Assembly: GCF_000327385.1 (NCBI RefSeq)
Contig: NW_008707225.1
Span: 3,915,250-3,979,249 of the forward strand
Length of the DNA stretch: 64,000 nucleotides
Source of the DNA: Lottia gigantea
Taxonomy: Eukaryota > Mollusca > Gastropoda > Lottiidae
Reading direction: 5' to 3'
Below are positions 45,732 through 59,100 of this stretch, piece by piece. The notes under the pieces are model-generated. The model did no database searches and had not been told where the DNA came from. It saw only the letters and a list, made by a program, of their open reading frames with translations. Position 1 is the first letter of the stretch; every line of letters starts with the position of its first letter. The position numbers and the translations under genes are program-made.

Positions 45732-48700
45732 GCCCTTATCTTTAAGAATAAGAAATTTCACCGAAATCCTCAAAACTGTCGATTCAATCTTGTTCACTAG
45801 ATATTAGGCAAACGTTTTCGTATATCACGTCAATGATGCAGATATTAAATTTATCAGTATCGATATGAAATATGTTACCGCGTTGACACTCAAAGTCATA
45901 TTCCAATGGCAGTAGGTGATTAAAATTTCAACACGGGTAATGGAGTTTGAATATTTACCGAAGTATGTACATGTAGATTGTATAATATCATTTCATTGTT
46001 ACTATTTTGAGTTCTACCTTCGAATTGTTTAAACTGAAAACGCATCTGTTGCCATGTACTTTACTTTGTTGATCCCTTGAAATTGATTTTCCACATGTAT
46101 TTTACAAGATGAAAGATAATATGGTTTTATTAAGAGGAATACATACTTAAAAGGATATCCTTTGAAGCTATACTTTGAAAATTGCATAGTATACAGATAA
46201 GATTGATTGTTTCCATGCAAATTGTTAGTAACATTGTAGACAAAGTTGCAATATAAATCGTCTTGAATCTAAATGTTCTTTCAGTATGGTTGTTGTTTTC
46301 CATTCAGTTCGTCATATTCACAAACGTCTGGCATATGATAATGGACCATTCCCTGCAACTTAAAGGGCATCCATCTCATCGACTTTGATTGTTCAATTGG
46401 TAATGCATAGTCTTAACCTTTTGAATTTGTATCCTTTGGGGTATTGTGGCTAATATAAAGCTGAAAGGTATTTTGTAAGCAATAGAGAACACAGCAGTTT
46501 TGCATCACAATTCTTCCAATGAGTCAAGAGACTTTACTATATACATTACTTTTTAACAGAACAGATGAAATAAATGGAGTTTTAGGTCCTAATTTTCTGT
46601 TGAAAGGTTGTATTAAATTACTAGTATGGTAAATGAAAACATTTTCTACCTCTAATAGGGAACATCTTTATTAGTACACATACGTTATACACCTATGCAT
46701 TGTTAATAAATGATATACAGTTTTCGAATATCTGTAATAACCTTTCCCAGTTGCATCATTGACGAAATACAATATCAAATTATTGTTATATTCAACTATT
46801 ATTAAACTACAATGAATCGTCTGTTGAACAATAACCCAAAAACCAATGGCTGTTATTTCAAAGAAAAACAGCAGCGTCTGCGAACGAACTTTTAGAAATA
46901 ATACATAAGAAGCTTGGTAAACACACACTATTCAATGCGAAACATAATGCAAAAATAAATGAAAAGATTGTTACAAATATTATGAGATTTGTGAAAAATG
47001 TTTTAAACTTGTTTTCTGATGAACCAAACTTTTTTCATGTGAAGTTTTTCATTAGGCAATACAAGAAACTTAACAACCACGACCGAATAAAAGGATAGGA
47101 GATAAGGGACTTCCTTGTAAGGTCTGTGATATACAAAGTATTATTTGGAGGGGTATTTTTGAATTGTGGAAAGTAAGCTGTCAGTCAATAAACATCGCCA
47201 AGACACGAATACCACATTAAGAGATGATGAATTTGGCTCTTAATTTTATACATTATTCATTCCTATTTAACAATCTAAGAAGTACATTACTAGTCTTTCA
47301 GCAGACATAATTAGTGCATACAAAACTTCCTTTCCTCTTGAGGTGCCAATAATTTGGTTACAGTAAATTTCGTGGCAACCCATTTTTAATGCAGACTGTT
47401 CGTCTAGTACTACTTGAGTTTTATTTGAAACACAGTAATGTAATAAAAATTGCAGAATTTCATGACCGCGGTTGATTATCTCTTAAAGTTTCCACCTCAA
47501 ATTCAATTTAATTCAAACAATCTGGTTTATAATTATTATCTGACGGTATAACCGGAGACTGAAGACAGCCTTTTATATTCAATTCTAAGAATAAAAATTA
47601 TGAGGTTTTTTTTTCAATCGTATCTTAGTCTTACAAAAGGGATTTTTTTTTAGCTAAACTCATCAGTAATAGTGTTTATTATCCGCGTTTGAATATTAAT
47701 AAGACACTTTCTCTATCATATATAATAGAAATAGTAAATGAAACTCCTAGTTTGAGGTATTTTTGAAAGAATTATACGATTCTCGTACTTTTCTAGCACT
47801 TCTGTTTACATATTTTAAAAACATTTCTATCGCAAAATCATTAAATACAATTTTACTTAAATACAAGAAATGCCAAATTTTCATTGTGCGATGCATGGAG
47901 ACGTTCTTTTCTGCTTATAACGAAACCAGCAACACAAATGAAGTAGATATTTAGATGTTTATATCAAACGATTTCAAATATAGCACCAGTGCACATATAG
48001 GTCAAATTTAATTATTTTGATATCACCAATGTGTACATTTAAAATAGTCTGACCAAAATCCGAACCTTCTTCACGTGGATTGTGCAATTCATATTCGATT
48101 TATATCACGAAACTATTAAGTCTATAAGTTTATCTGTGTCGGGTTAAATTGAACAGACGAGAGAAAAGGTGCTAAGTTATGTACTTTCAAAACTTTTAAC
48201 TATCCATTTGCTGAAATTACACTAGTTTTTTGTATTCAAGCATGTCTTTTTAGTACTAATAGAGGAGAACTCGTGAATTCTAGTGATACCCTTTTGACCA
48301 TTAGTAAGGTTTTAAATAACTATCCCAAAAACAAAAGGTTATGATTTCCAATAAGCTTTAAGTTTAAAATTGAAAAATCTATAAACACAGTTGAAGTGCA
48401 GAAGTTGACACGATTAATTAATTACTCTCTTTCATATACGTACCTTCGTATCGACATTTAAAATTCCATCAAATATTTATAAAATCGTCGTTCCTCTGTT
48501 CGAATCCATGTTTTGTACTTGATTTTTATTTTATATATTTTACTCCTCATAGACAGTTTTAAATTATTTTTATCCTGGCGCATTCACAGTGCAAATTGAA
48601 AAATTTCTACTGTTTCACAGTTTTGAATTAAAATTACTCCAGTCACATTTTACATATACGAGTAAGTTATCCGTGAAAAATAAAAAAAAGTACTCCCATC

Positions 48701-51700
48701 GAAGTAATAATAACAGCAGTTAGGACCCGTAATTACATACACAGACTTTACTTTTTACTTAACTTCATCTTACACTAAGCAATCGAGAAACCTAAGCCCC
48801 ATAGTACATTTCTCACTCATATCAAACCATGAAACAAGTCGAGCACGAACCAGTGTTAGAAGACTACAGTGAAGAGCTATCTAAATCAATATGATTGTAG
48901 GTTGGCATTATTCAACTATTTATTCTATTGTCTTCATGAACAGTTTATAATATACCCTGATCGAAAGATAAATACATCCTTAAACATAACCAAACTATTA
49001 GTTAAAACATATTCAATGTGTAACTATCTATTTACTTTTAAGAATCATTTAAATCCCAATAAACTTGTTTCTTTTTTTCTTAAGAAAATAAACAAGCACC
49101 TAACAAAATTATTCTTTCGTTGAGTTACTTAAGACAATGGTTGACATTTCTTGAAGAACATTATTCCAACCAATTTTAAGCCGTTTCAGTTGTTACGATA
49201 TGAAATTGTTCTGAAAGTATTTTTTCATTGATCCAGCCTTATTTATCTACACCGGTTGAAACGATTTCTATGTCCATGTAAAATAACATTTGATTTTGAA
49301 CATTGAATCTTTAAGAGACTTTAATCTATTGAATGTATACTAAAGCCAACAAAATGTCCCAACTTATTTGATTGATTCATGACAAGGAACCCTCTGCGAA
49401 ATTGTAACCTTTTCCCCAATGTAAAACGTGCAACGACTTAAGACATCCAGTGACACTGTTAAGGTAGGATGACGAACATACAACTGATGCTCTCTGACAG
49501 TACGTCATGTTATTTAAGTCACATGATGACCATATTGAGCATCTAACCTACACCACACAGCTCTTTGAAGTAAAGTTTTTGCGAGTAACATAATATGAAA
49601 TGCAATGACGTGCTACACGTGCAGCCAGTTTTTATACCCACTACAGAAAGTAAAAATATCAATCAGCTACTAACAACAGTGAATACTGCAAAAAATATTT
49701 ATCATTTCAAATGGGACGACTTGTTAATAGATTCATCGTCAATATGATACAGATAATATAATATTGTTAGTGTGTTATAATGTCTCATGATGGTCATATT
49801 TACTGATAATGAAAAAGGCAAATAGCTAATAAAAGTTTTATCTCCGTATGGTTCCATATTCAGACAAATTTTTACGATACTCTTCTGAATTAAAAGGAAA
49901 GTGATTGTTACATTACATCACAGTTATTGTCTTGAAAGTAACTGTCTTGCAACATAGGTCAATATGATGTTGGCGTCGTGAATCTATGAATTAGTATTCG
50001 AACATGTCGCCCTATCAAAATAACATTCTCTCACATTTCCAATACCTGTGATATTATCTCAAATCAAAGATTTTATGGCTGAATACCCATATGTATTAAC
50101 ATGGTTTTATGGATATTGATATATGCCATCGGAAATATTGATATGACTTTGTTGTGTATGTTGAGCAGCAATGGCCGATGTGTTGCCATCTTCCATACAG
50201 GGTATGATTATTATCTGATACTACTCTTCATTACGAAATACTTACTCACTTGTGATTGATATACTTTTTATGTTAAAAGTTCATTAGTTACTTCCTACTT
50301 TGGTAAGTTAGTTTGGGATTTTAGGTTTCGTTTTGCGATTCGGATCGTTAATATTGGTTTATTTATCATTCTAAACACATTTTAATGCACTACATAAGTT
50401 TGAATAGTTCCATGAAATATGATCTACCATGAAAAAATTTGCATAGTATCAAATCTCGCGAATACCCCAACTCCCTCATTACCCCTTTGGACATATTACT
50501 TGGCCCCGAAAAATATGAAAAGACTCATAACAATATGCTATATCTGATCAACAATTATTGGTATGTATCCTTAGACGATAAGAAATTACTTATATAAAAA
50601 TAATATGGAGCAGTAAAACTATTGATAAAATGAATGATACTTACCTTTACACAGTATGATATTTTCAAAACACAATACTGTTGTTGAGATGGACTTGCTT
50701 GAACCAAAATTTGCAAAGTGCTTTTAACATTATGCTGTTCATTTAATTTATGTACAAGTAAGTCTTTTAGTCGATAATTGAGGATGTGCGTCAGAAGGTC
50801 CCTTTTAACAACATAAACTTTTAAAAGCCCGAATTGAAAAATATATTTAAATCTAAAAAGAAAAGTGATAATTATTGATGTCAAATATTTAATTCATGTG
50901 AAGAAGTCGGTACAGAACAAGTTTGGCATTTATGAATATTTAATCTAATATTTGATTGCTATGAATTGTTCAGGAACTTGCTGTTCACTTTATTCGTTGG
51001 CTGGCTTCAATACAAGAACCATTGTTTATATAATAAGCGATATATTGATCCTATTGAATGTGTATTAATGGGTCTATTGAGATTAAAGTCGCACCTGACT
51101 CAAGTAAACAAAGAATTGTTAAAAGATTTTGTAGATGAGACCAAGTGCAAAAAGTTTTCAAATCGTCAGATCTGGAGACAAAAAAATCCATATAAATCAA
51201 CTTATTTCTACTTGTAGAATGTACACAATCAGTCTGTCTAGAAGCGTTTGGGATTTTTTAAGGATATGCTCTAATCTAATCTAATCTAAATGTTAGAAGA
51301 AGGTATAAAAGCCCTACATGATTTTAACGTTACGTAGAAACAATCCACAATCCTGGAAATTCATATACTAGAAAGGAAGAAGCAAAACCAGCAAAACCTG
51401 TCGGTAAGATGTTGATATCAACCAATGATATACTTAATTATTGTTATGCGAAAAAACTTGATAATTAAATTATCCAATTTCCAAAATCGACGCTTTTAAT
51501 GGTATCTTTCCAGCTTTTCAAAAAAAGCATAATAACTATTTAAGAATACTTTTATGAAATTGTGGGTTATCAGATCAGAGACTGGAGTGAAACTGTACGA
51601 AGGGCTATTACTAGAGATGATTCTCTTTGCACCTTTAGAATTTACTACGTCGCTACTGGAGGTTCAAAAGAGACAGGATTGTTACCTATGTCACTTCATG

Positions 51701-52896
51701 GTGTCACACATTAGAAGAAAACATACTCTTGGAATTATTTGACGCTCGTATGCTTGACTGTCGAATGGAAGCAAAAAAAAAGAGTAAATATTAAGGTATA
51801 CGGACAGTCAATTAAACTTAGGAAAAATGTCGCTGGTTTTAGTGGAATGGTTTTGAACTTTCCTGGTTATTCAAGACGACCAAGCTGTAAATGACCCATG
51901 CCAAAGAACAGATGTGGATGCTCGATTTATCGGTTTAAAAAATTTAAGTGTTTCTAAGTTTTCCCCATTTTAATAGAATATTGTGTATTGCCAAGAAAAA
52001 TAAAATATCTAATCAACAAAGGAGCATGTACTAACAATACAGCATATCATAGCAAAACTTTCAGTTACATGTACATGTCTATGTCTATGTCTATGTCGTA
52101 TCGATTGTGTTCTCTTTTAAAAGAAGGCTGTCTTATCTCTGAATTAAAAAAGAAATAAAGTTTACAGAATAAAAGTTAACTCCCACTGTGGATTTTAATT
52201 TGAGGCAGACAATATGTAATACTCTCTAAAGACAGGCTTTATTAAAGGACTGAAAATGTAACAGATCCATTACCCTGTTATAAGAGATAAGAGAATAGAT
52301 TCCACCAATTTATTATTTCCAAAACAGATTGTCGAGGTTTGTTCATGCAGATAATTGGTCATCGATTACTTGTCTTTGACTGAAACGTTGTTTAGGTTGC
52401 GTAGGTTGATACAGAAACAAATGAAGTACAAAAGATCCACTTTTACATTTTAAAAAATCTCGTGGATACTGTTTTATGTACCTATACTTTGTTATTCTGA
52501 TTATATGCTCACTAAACTGTAATATACATTGACCAATGATATAGCATTTTTATTTTGATCCACATCATATACCTAGTGCAAACTTGGCCTATAAATATAT
52601 TTTTTGTTAATAAAGATAATAGTGTACATCATTTGACAATTGTTTATTTCATAATTGCTTTAAATGTAGGCTTTTTTCTTGAAACTGTAATACAGAAAAA
52701 GAAATGATAATTTGCTGCTAAATTGTCATAGCAATACAAGAGACAAAAAAGACCTTACTTATCTACAGGTCATTTTCCTTTTAGCAACCATTTAACCGAT
52801 AATTAAAAGTGATATTATCACGGGGTCTTACACAAAGCAAGAATAGTTTACTAACATCATATTTAAATGGAACATGTCTATCAGTCTTATAACATA
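45732..52896. other. 7.2 kb without a recognised gene
   Basis: Only short simple repeats are evident, such as CTAATCTAATCTAATCTAA near 51270 and ATGTCTATGTCTATGTCTAT near 52074. Open frames are AT-rich and lack domains. Confidence 0.4.
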
Positions 52897-53102
52897 AAGG
52901 TATACTACCTCTTAGAAATTGCAAATTTTTAACCTTGGTTAAAATGAGTCTTTGTTAACCAGTGAACTTATGTCATAACTCTACAACCAGAATTTATCTA
53001 TATTATATAGAGTCATGGCACCAAGTAAGTCCAAATGATGAATACATACACTTGTTGACCAAGTTACAGACTTTTATGTCCATTCTTAGAAGTAGTATCC
53101 TT
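52897..53102. mobile_element. MITE, family 1, copy 2 (206 bp)
   Basis: The left end AAGGTATACTACCTCTTAG is mirrored by CTAAGAATGG on the right when inverted; the right end reads CTTAGAAGTAGTATCCTT. ATA borders both ends, a possible 3-bp target duplication. The interior shares ATGGCACCAAGT with copy 1 in inverted order. No coding capacity. Confidence 0.55.
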
Positions 53103-56100
53103 ATAATTTTTATTTCAGGGAGACCACGTAAGCCATTAATATATCACAGTTGACATATTTTATACTAACATGCGTATAAATGTGACCCGGGTAACAGTAA
53201 TAAAAGTTCATGAACCTTTGGAAGATAATATTAATTAATTTAATATATGATGACCCTCATTAGATGCCATATAGATATTATTGTGACTGATTTCTAAGTT
53301 GTTATTGAGTCTGAATTTTCACCAACTCTACTAGTTATGATCTTGTTTATCACGAACAGCTTTCCAATAAAAACATTACAACTCATCAGTTATGACCCAA
53401 TGGGAGACAGCACGATACGATACGTTAACCTATTTTGTTTTTCTAAAACTATGTCAATGTCACAAGACGAGAGTGTGATGGCACCGACAACTAATAAAAT
53501 GTTACTTGATATTCAACTACACTTACCATTATGCCTGATGATTAATTTCCTTGTTCTGATATTGCCGTATTTATAACATTATGGCCGTATTGTTTCAGAC
53601 TTGAGGTTCTGCCACTTAATCCTATCTTAATGCTACTTCAAACTAGCCAATAATTCAAGAAATATTTTTTTTTAAATCTTGTTTCTGGAAGAACAACTGT
53701 CCACGAGAGCTTATTACTTGGAGCCTGATCTCTGTCTACTACATATTATATTTCTCGTAATATACAGGAAGATTTTTAGAAAATTTGCTTTAATCTAAAT
53801 TACTTTTTAGTTTGTTTTTGAACGAAAAAAATAGAATCATTCACTCTCTTTATTAATGTCTTTGAAAACTGTTACCAATTTGAGATCTAGTTTTTGGTGT
53901 ATTAAGTAGTGATTAGTGTATATAGAATAGCACTGATGCCTGAAATGAAAGATTCTATTTGTATCAGAATATCCACTACTATTTTATTATCTGCACTTGG
54001 CTAGACTTCTTCAATTTTGAAAAGAGCTTTTATGTTTGTGGTCTTTTCAATTTGAGACCACGTAAAGTTTAGTTGGTTTATTACATTCTTAAATCTTCTG
54101 GATCGTAAGTACAAAAGAAAGTTTCTCCTCATTTAATGTAAATTCCGAATTGTAAGTAGTGCCTTAATGGTCAAAAAATTGGGTGAAAGTTTGTCCCAGT
54201 TTGATTTTTTTATATTTCAAGTTAAAATAACCAATGTTATACGTACATGTATACGTGGGTATATTTTTTTGGATGGTCAATAATTTAATGGGTATCAAGG
54301 TGTAATCGCTGAAAAGATTTTATTAAGGCTCCTCATATATAAATCTTCTGGAACAGAAAGTAAACGAAATGCTGTAATAGGCCGAAGAGATCTCCAATAT
54401 CAGGGGCATCAATTCTGTCACTTTCAGTTTTTTTTTTCAGCAATATCTTGCTGTCCAAGGTGTATAAACTTGTATATAAATTATATTGACATATTTCCAA
54501 CTTGTAAGCAAAGGGCATTAAATGGTTTCTTCTCGGTTCGACTTCTAACGTGTGAATGAGATCATCGTTCATCAACAAGAATTTTGGCGCCGAACCGAAG
54601 TCTAGGACCTACATTACTGTACATAATATACATTAATTATAAGGATATTAAGATAACTTTTATTCAGGAGAGGTTCATCGACACGTTTGGTTCAACACCC
54701 TTGATCGTTCATTTCATTTGAGTATGATGGACAATTCCATTAGCTTCAAGCTGTGGTTTTCGGAAATGGGTTTGGTACTGTTAATTATTGCAAAGATTGT
54801 TATCAAAATGTGCATTTTTCATCCAATATTTCACATGTTAAATATCGCATTTGGTATCTAGCTAGTAATGTATATCCGTTTAAAAAAAAACTTAAGGTTA
54901 TAGTTTAAGACCTGGCTTTAGTTTAAAATTGATTGACCACCCTTTTCTTCTATTCCCTCCCTGATCTTCTTTAATGACACCGTCGTGTATTGCTGGTGGA
55001 CTCAACACATTGTGTACAGACGAATCGGTAAACTAAAGCAGACTGTCGCACACTTGGCATCTATTCGTGAAGAATTCGAATCACTTATTTGAAGTGGCAG
55101 ACTTGAGTGTTTACCAATACTCGTTTACAATGTATGTAGGTCAATAAAACGTTGATAAAGGCCTGTTAGTAATGGTTCTATTGATAGTCATTCAATCAGC
55201 ATTGATTAATCAACTTGACAAACTTCAACAAAACCAGTCAAACCATGTCTAGCCATTTACACACTTCATTTACAATTTATTTAATACATACTAGACATTT
55301 GAATCACTCGTATTCGTATTGAAAAATATAACAAGTATCAGATACCAATAAGACAGGTTTTTTTTTACCTATTTGTTTCTATTTTTTTCAGTATACCTTC
55401 ATCGATAATCATTCCCTTGGGGGTAATTACCCCTAGGTTGAAAACCATGGAGTCACTTGATAATATAATATTTGTATATTTATAGATATCGACCAATGTA
55501 GGAAGTTTGAAGCAAAAAAGCTTTCCGTGCTAATGAAACAAAATAAATAATGCTTATCTGGCTTTCTATTTTAAAAGCTTTGAATAAATTTCATAAGTAT
55601 CGAAATGCCTTTAATTATTCATAAGATGGCATGTAGATAACAGTTATTGTTAAAATGGACCCTGATGGTATATAGCAGATGATTTTGTTTCAAATAACCT
55701 CGCAAGTTAATGCATCGTAAATTAAAAGTACGATCAGTATGATTACCAACAGATCTTATGATAGAATTCACAGACTATATTGATTGGAAATTCTAATTTG
55801 GAATTTACAACAAATTCGCTACATCCACGACATAAGTTCTAGTGTATTTTGCTGAATGATACCAGCGTTCAATTTAAGCGGTATAGCATCGCAGTTTACG
55901 ATTCAAAATGACCCCTTTTGCGATCCAATATTTCCTTTGATTAGCCAAACTTGAAACTTACCGCAACGATCTGCGAATGAAATCAAATATATATTTCAAG
56001 ATCTACTCCTTAAACATTCTACCAAATCTTTCGGAAATCAGAATTTAACTTGAATAGCCAAAATTCGGGGCGATAAATTGCTAATCAAATTTTCCAATCT

Positions 56101-59100
56101 AAATGAACCCTGAATGATACTGCTTTTAGATACCTTTGTCTAACATTATTATTTCTTATGGTAAAATAAAGCTTCTGTGGAATTTAGTTACTTTTTAATG
56201 CAAGTCGTATATGAAATTCTTCTACAAAATAATCAAATTATGTCAAGCCTCGGTTAATGCACGACCTCTGAAAGTATCAAGAACCCATTCAATATCGCTA
56301 GTATTTTAATGAAACAACCAGAATATGTATTTATCACATCAGAACCTCGTCATCACTGGTTGTTTGACATCTCAAGTAATCTTTCTTCTCCCATATCAAC
56401 TGTTTACAGTATAAACATTGTAATTATTTGTCGATACCTTATGAACATGACAAATCTCTTACGTTAAGGTTTCGTTACAAACTTTAACACATTGGATGGT
56501 TTATAAAAGTAACATTCCCGCATATGGTCAAAATAGTGACATTAAATGGAATTTTAAATCTTACTTTTCTTTTCCAGAAAGGCTTCAGAAGTTCAATCGA
56601 CGTCATGCAAAGTGCACCGGTAGAAATTTGCCTGAACATCAGCATTAACCTATTTTTCTATTTCCATCTCTTTAAACCCAGAACACCTAGTAGCACTGGA
56701 GGGCCTTAAAAATAATAAGATGTTTTCTCATGTAACCCACTATGGCTTGTTTCACTGATAAAACAGTAAAAAATTATGCTTGACAAAAAACGTTACATTT
56801 TTAGAGATATTGAAGATTATTTTGTCAATTTTGGCATTATTGTATGCTATCTCATACGAAAATTTTAGTTCGCCCTCAACACCAATTCACGATTCAAAGG
56901 ATTAAGTTGCTTATTTTTCTTAAAGCTGTCCTTGCATATTTTTATGTAATAATAAAGGCTTCGTATTATTAAATCAATAACTATAAATTCAATACATTCT
57001 GACAATCTTTGATAATAGAACAAAATATGATAACCTTACATTCATACATTTGATTTGTGTCTACATTAACCGATTTCCCAGAAAAAAAAAATCAAATATA
57101 CAGGAGAAGTTTTATTGAATTATAAAAATACAAATTTATCTTTGTTTCCTTCTGATATAACAATACAATAATCCGTTAATATCTGAAGTAAGGTCATAAA
57201 GTTCTCGGAATTAATGTGACCGTTACATTTGATATATGTACTCCATCTATAAATATAGTCATTAGATAGCGGCCTAAGAAAAATTATGTATGCCATGTCG
57301 ACCATGCGAATGGCTGTTGCAATTATGTGCATTTGTTAAACAGAATTGGATCCTGTCAACCGGAGAGGTTAGAATTCAGTTAAATTCAGATGCTAGTAGA
57401 AGTTGGCTAGTATCTCGAATGAGTGTTTTGCTCTTATGAGATGTTTTGTAAACTCGCCAGGAAAATGTTTTCAAAACATACAATTAACCATAAAAGAAAA
57501 TTCATTGAAAAATTATAAATTTTCATCTCAAAAGACAAGATTCACGAGATTTTGCACATTACACTCTAATTCACGATAACGCTTTCTGTATAATAATGTA
57601 CCTTCAAGTTTTATCATTTCTGTGGATCGCCTTATCTCGCACCATTCAACTAGACATGTTCCAACATTTATAAGCGATATGGTGCAGGTTGAAATCCTTT
57701 GTTTTTTGTACATGATTTTGCTGCTTTCTGCTTTCTAAAATATGTGTACACTCAAATCTGCTTACACATATGCAATAATACTAAGGAATAGAGTTCGTAT
57801 AGTTAAATAACAGAAAATAGCATCATGTAAGGATGAACTATTTTTATTGTCAACATTGGTTCGTAGAGTAAACAAGAAACTTAATTAAATTTTAAGTAAT
57901 TCGCATCTTAGACGATTTGTGTAACAAGTCGAATCAGTTTAACCTTGGTGCAATGTTAACGAACTTATGTCAGAGAGTATTAAATTATTCTAGTCTAATT
58001 TAAATCGAAAAAGTATTTTTGATGTCACGGAAGATAGAAAGATTAATGTAATACTAACAGAACATGTCAAATTCTTACAGAAACATAAACCAATATTATC
58101 AGCAAACACAACTCGCTTTACACTAACAATATTACGAAATCTTTTTGAATTAAAGGTGACTGTGAGAAAGCATGCAAGTCAGTGATGTCCAAGAAAGAAA
58201 TAAAATGTTGTTTCTCCAGGAAAGGATAAGAAAGTTACTCAGCAAGTGGCTTATGATACGTAGTAACATACGGGAAGTAAGGATGTTTCCATTCCGTGCG
58301 CTTCTAACTATCGTTTTAGAATGTTCTTTGTAAAGTAAATGTCCTGCAATTTCGAATGAAGAAGATTATCCACATTAAAGGAGACGAATTAGCAAAGTTC
58401 AAACGAAGAGTGCAGATGCACCATACAGAAGCATCATTTCTGTACCCGAAAGTTCAAACTATTTGACTGTACCGTAAGTACATCACTTAAATTGGAACTT
58501 CCAAGTTTTGTAACGACCTATTACGTATTGTCACGTTTTGTAGCGTTTACCCAGTTTTACTACCGCCTATTACATCTCTCCACACCGTGGCTACCGTGGC
58601 AAATTATTTGACTGTTTAAAATTCTGACACAGCATGCACAGCAATTACGGTCCGTCACGTTTGGTAAAGTTCTACGGCGCAATACGTTTCGGGCCAGCGT
58701 GTCCACCGGGAACATAGTGTAAACCTAGCATTACTTAAACTTTTAAATGTAACTGACTGTATACCTGAAGGCAGAACACCTAGACTAAATCCTTTATTTC
58801 GAGTCCTTTACCGGCAAATGCATCTTTTAAACACCTGACTGCTATTAAATTGAATCGGTAAAGACAATACTTAAATTATTTGACTGTTACTAACTCGGTA
58901 GATACATCACTTAAATCCTGTATTGGTAGATAAAAGAACTTGATAATTGGGACCCCTAGCTGTAAGTACATCACTTCAAATTTTGGATTGTTAATAAACC
59001 AAGGTTAAGGCATGAACTATATTTCTAAAATTCTGGTGTATTTACAAATCGTCATCTGTCAGCCAAACTAATTACTTTTCAAGGCCATGTGGTTAAAAAG

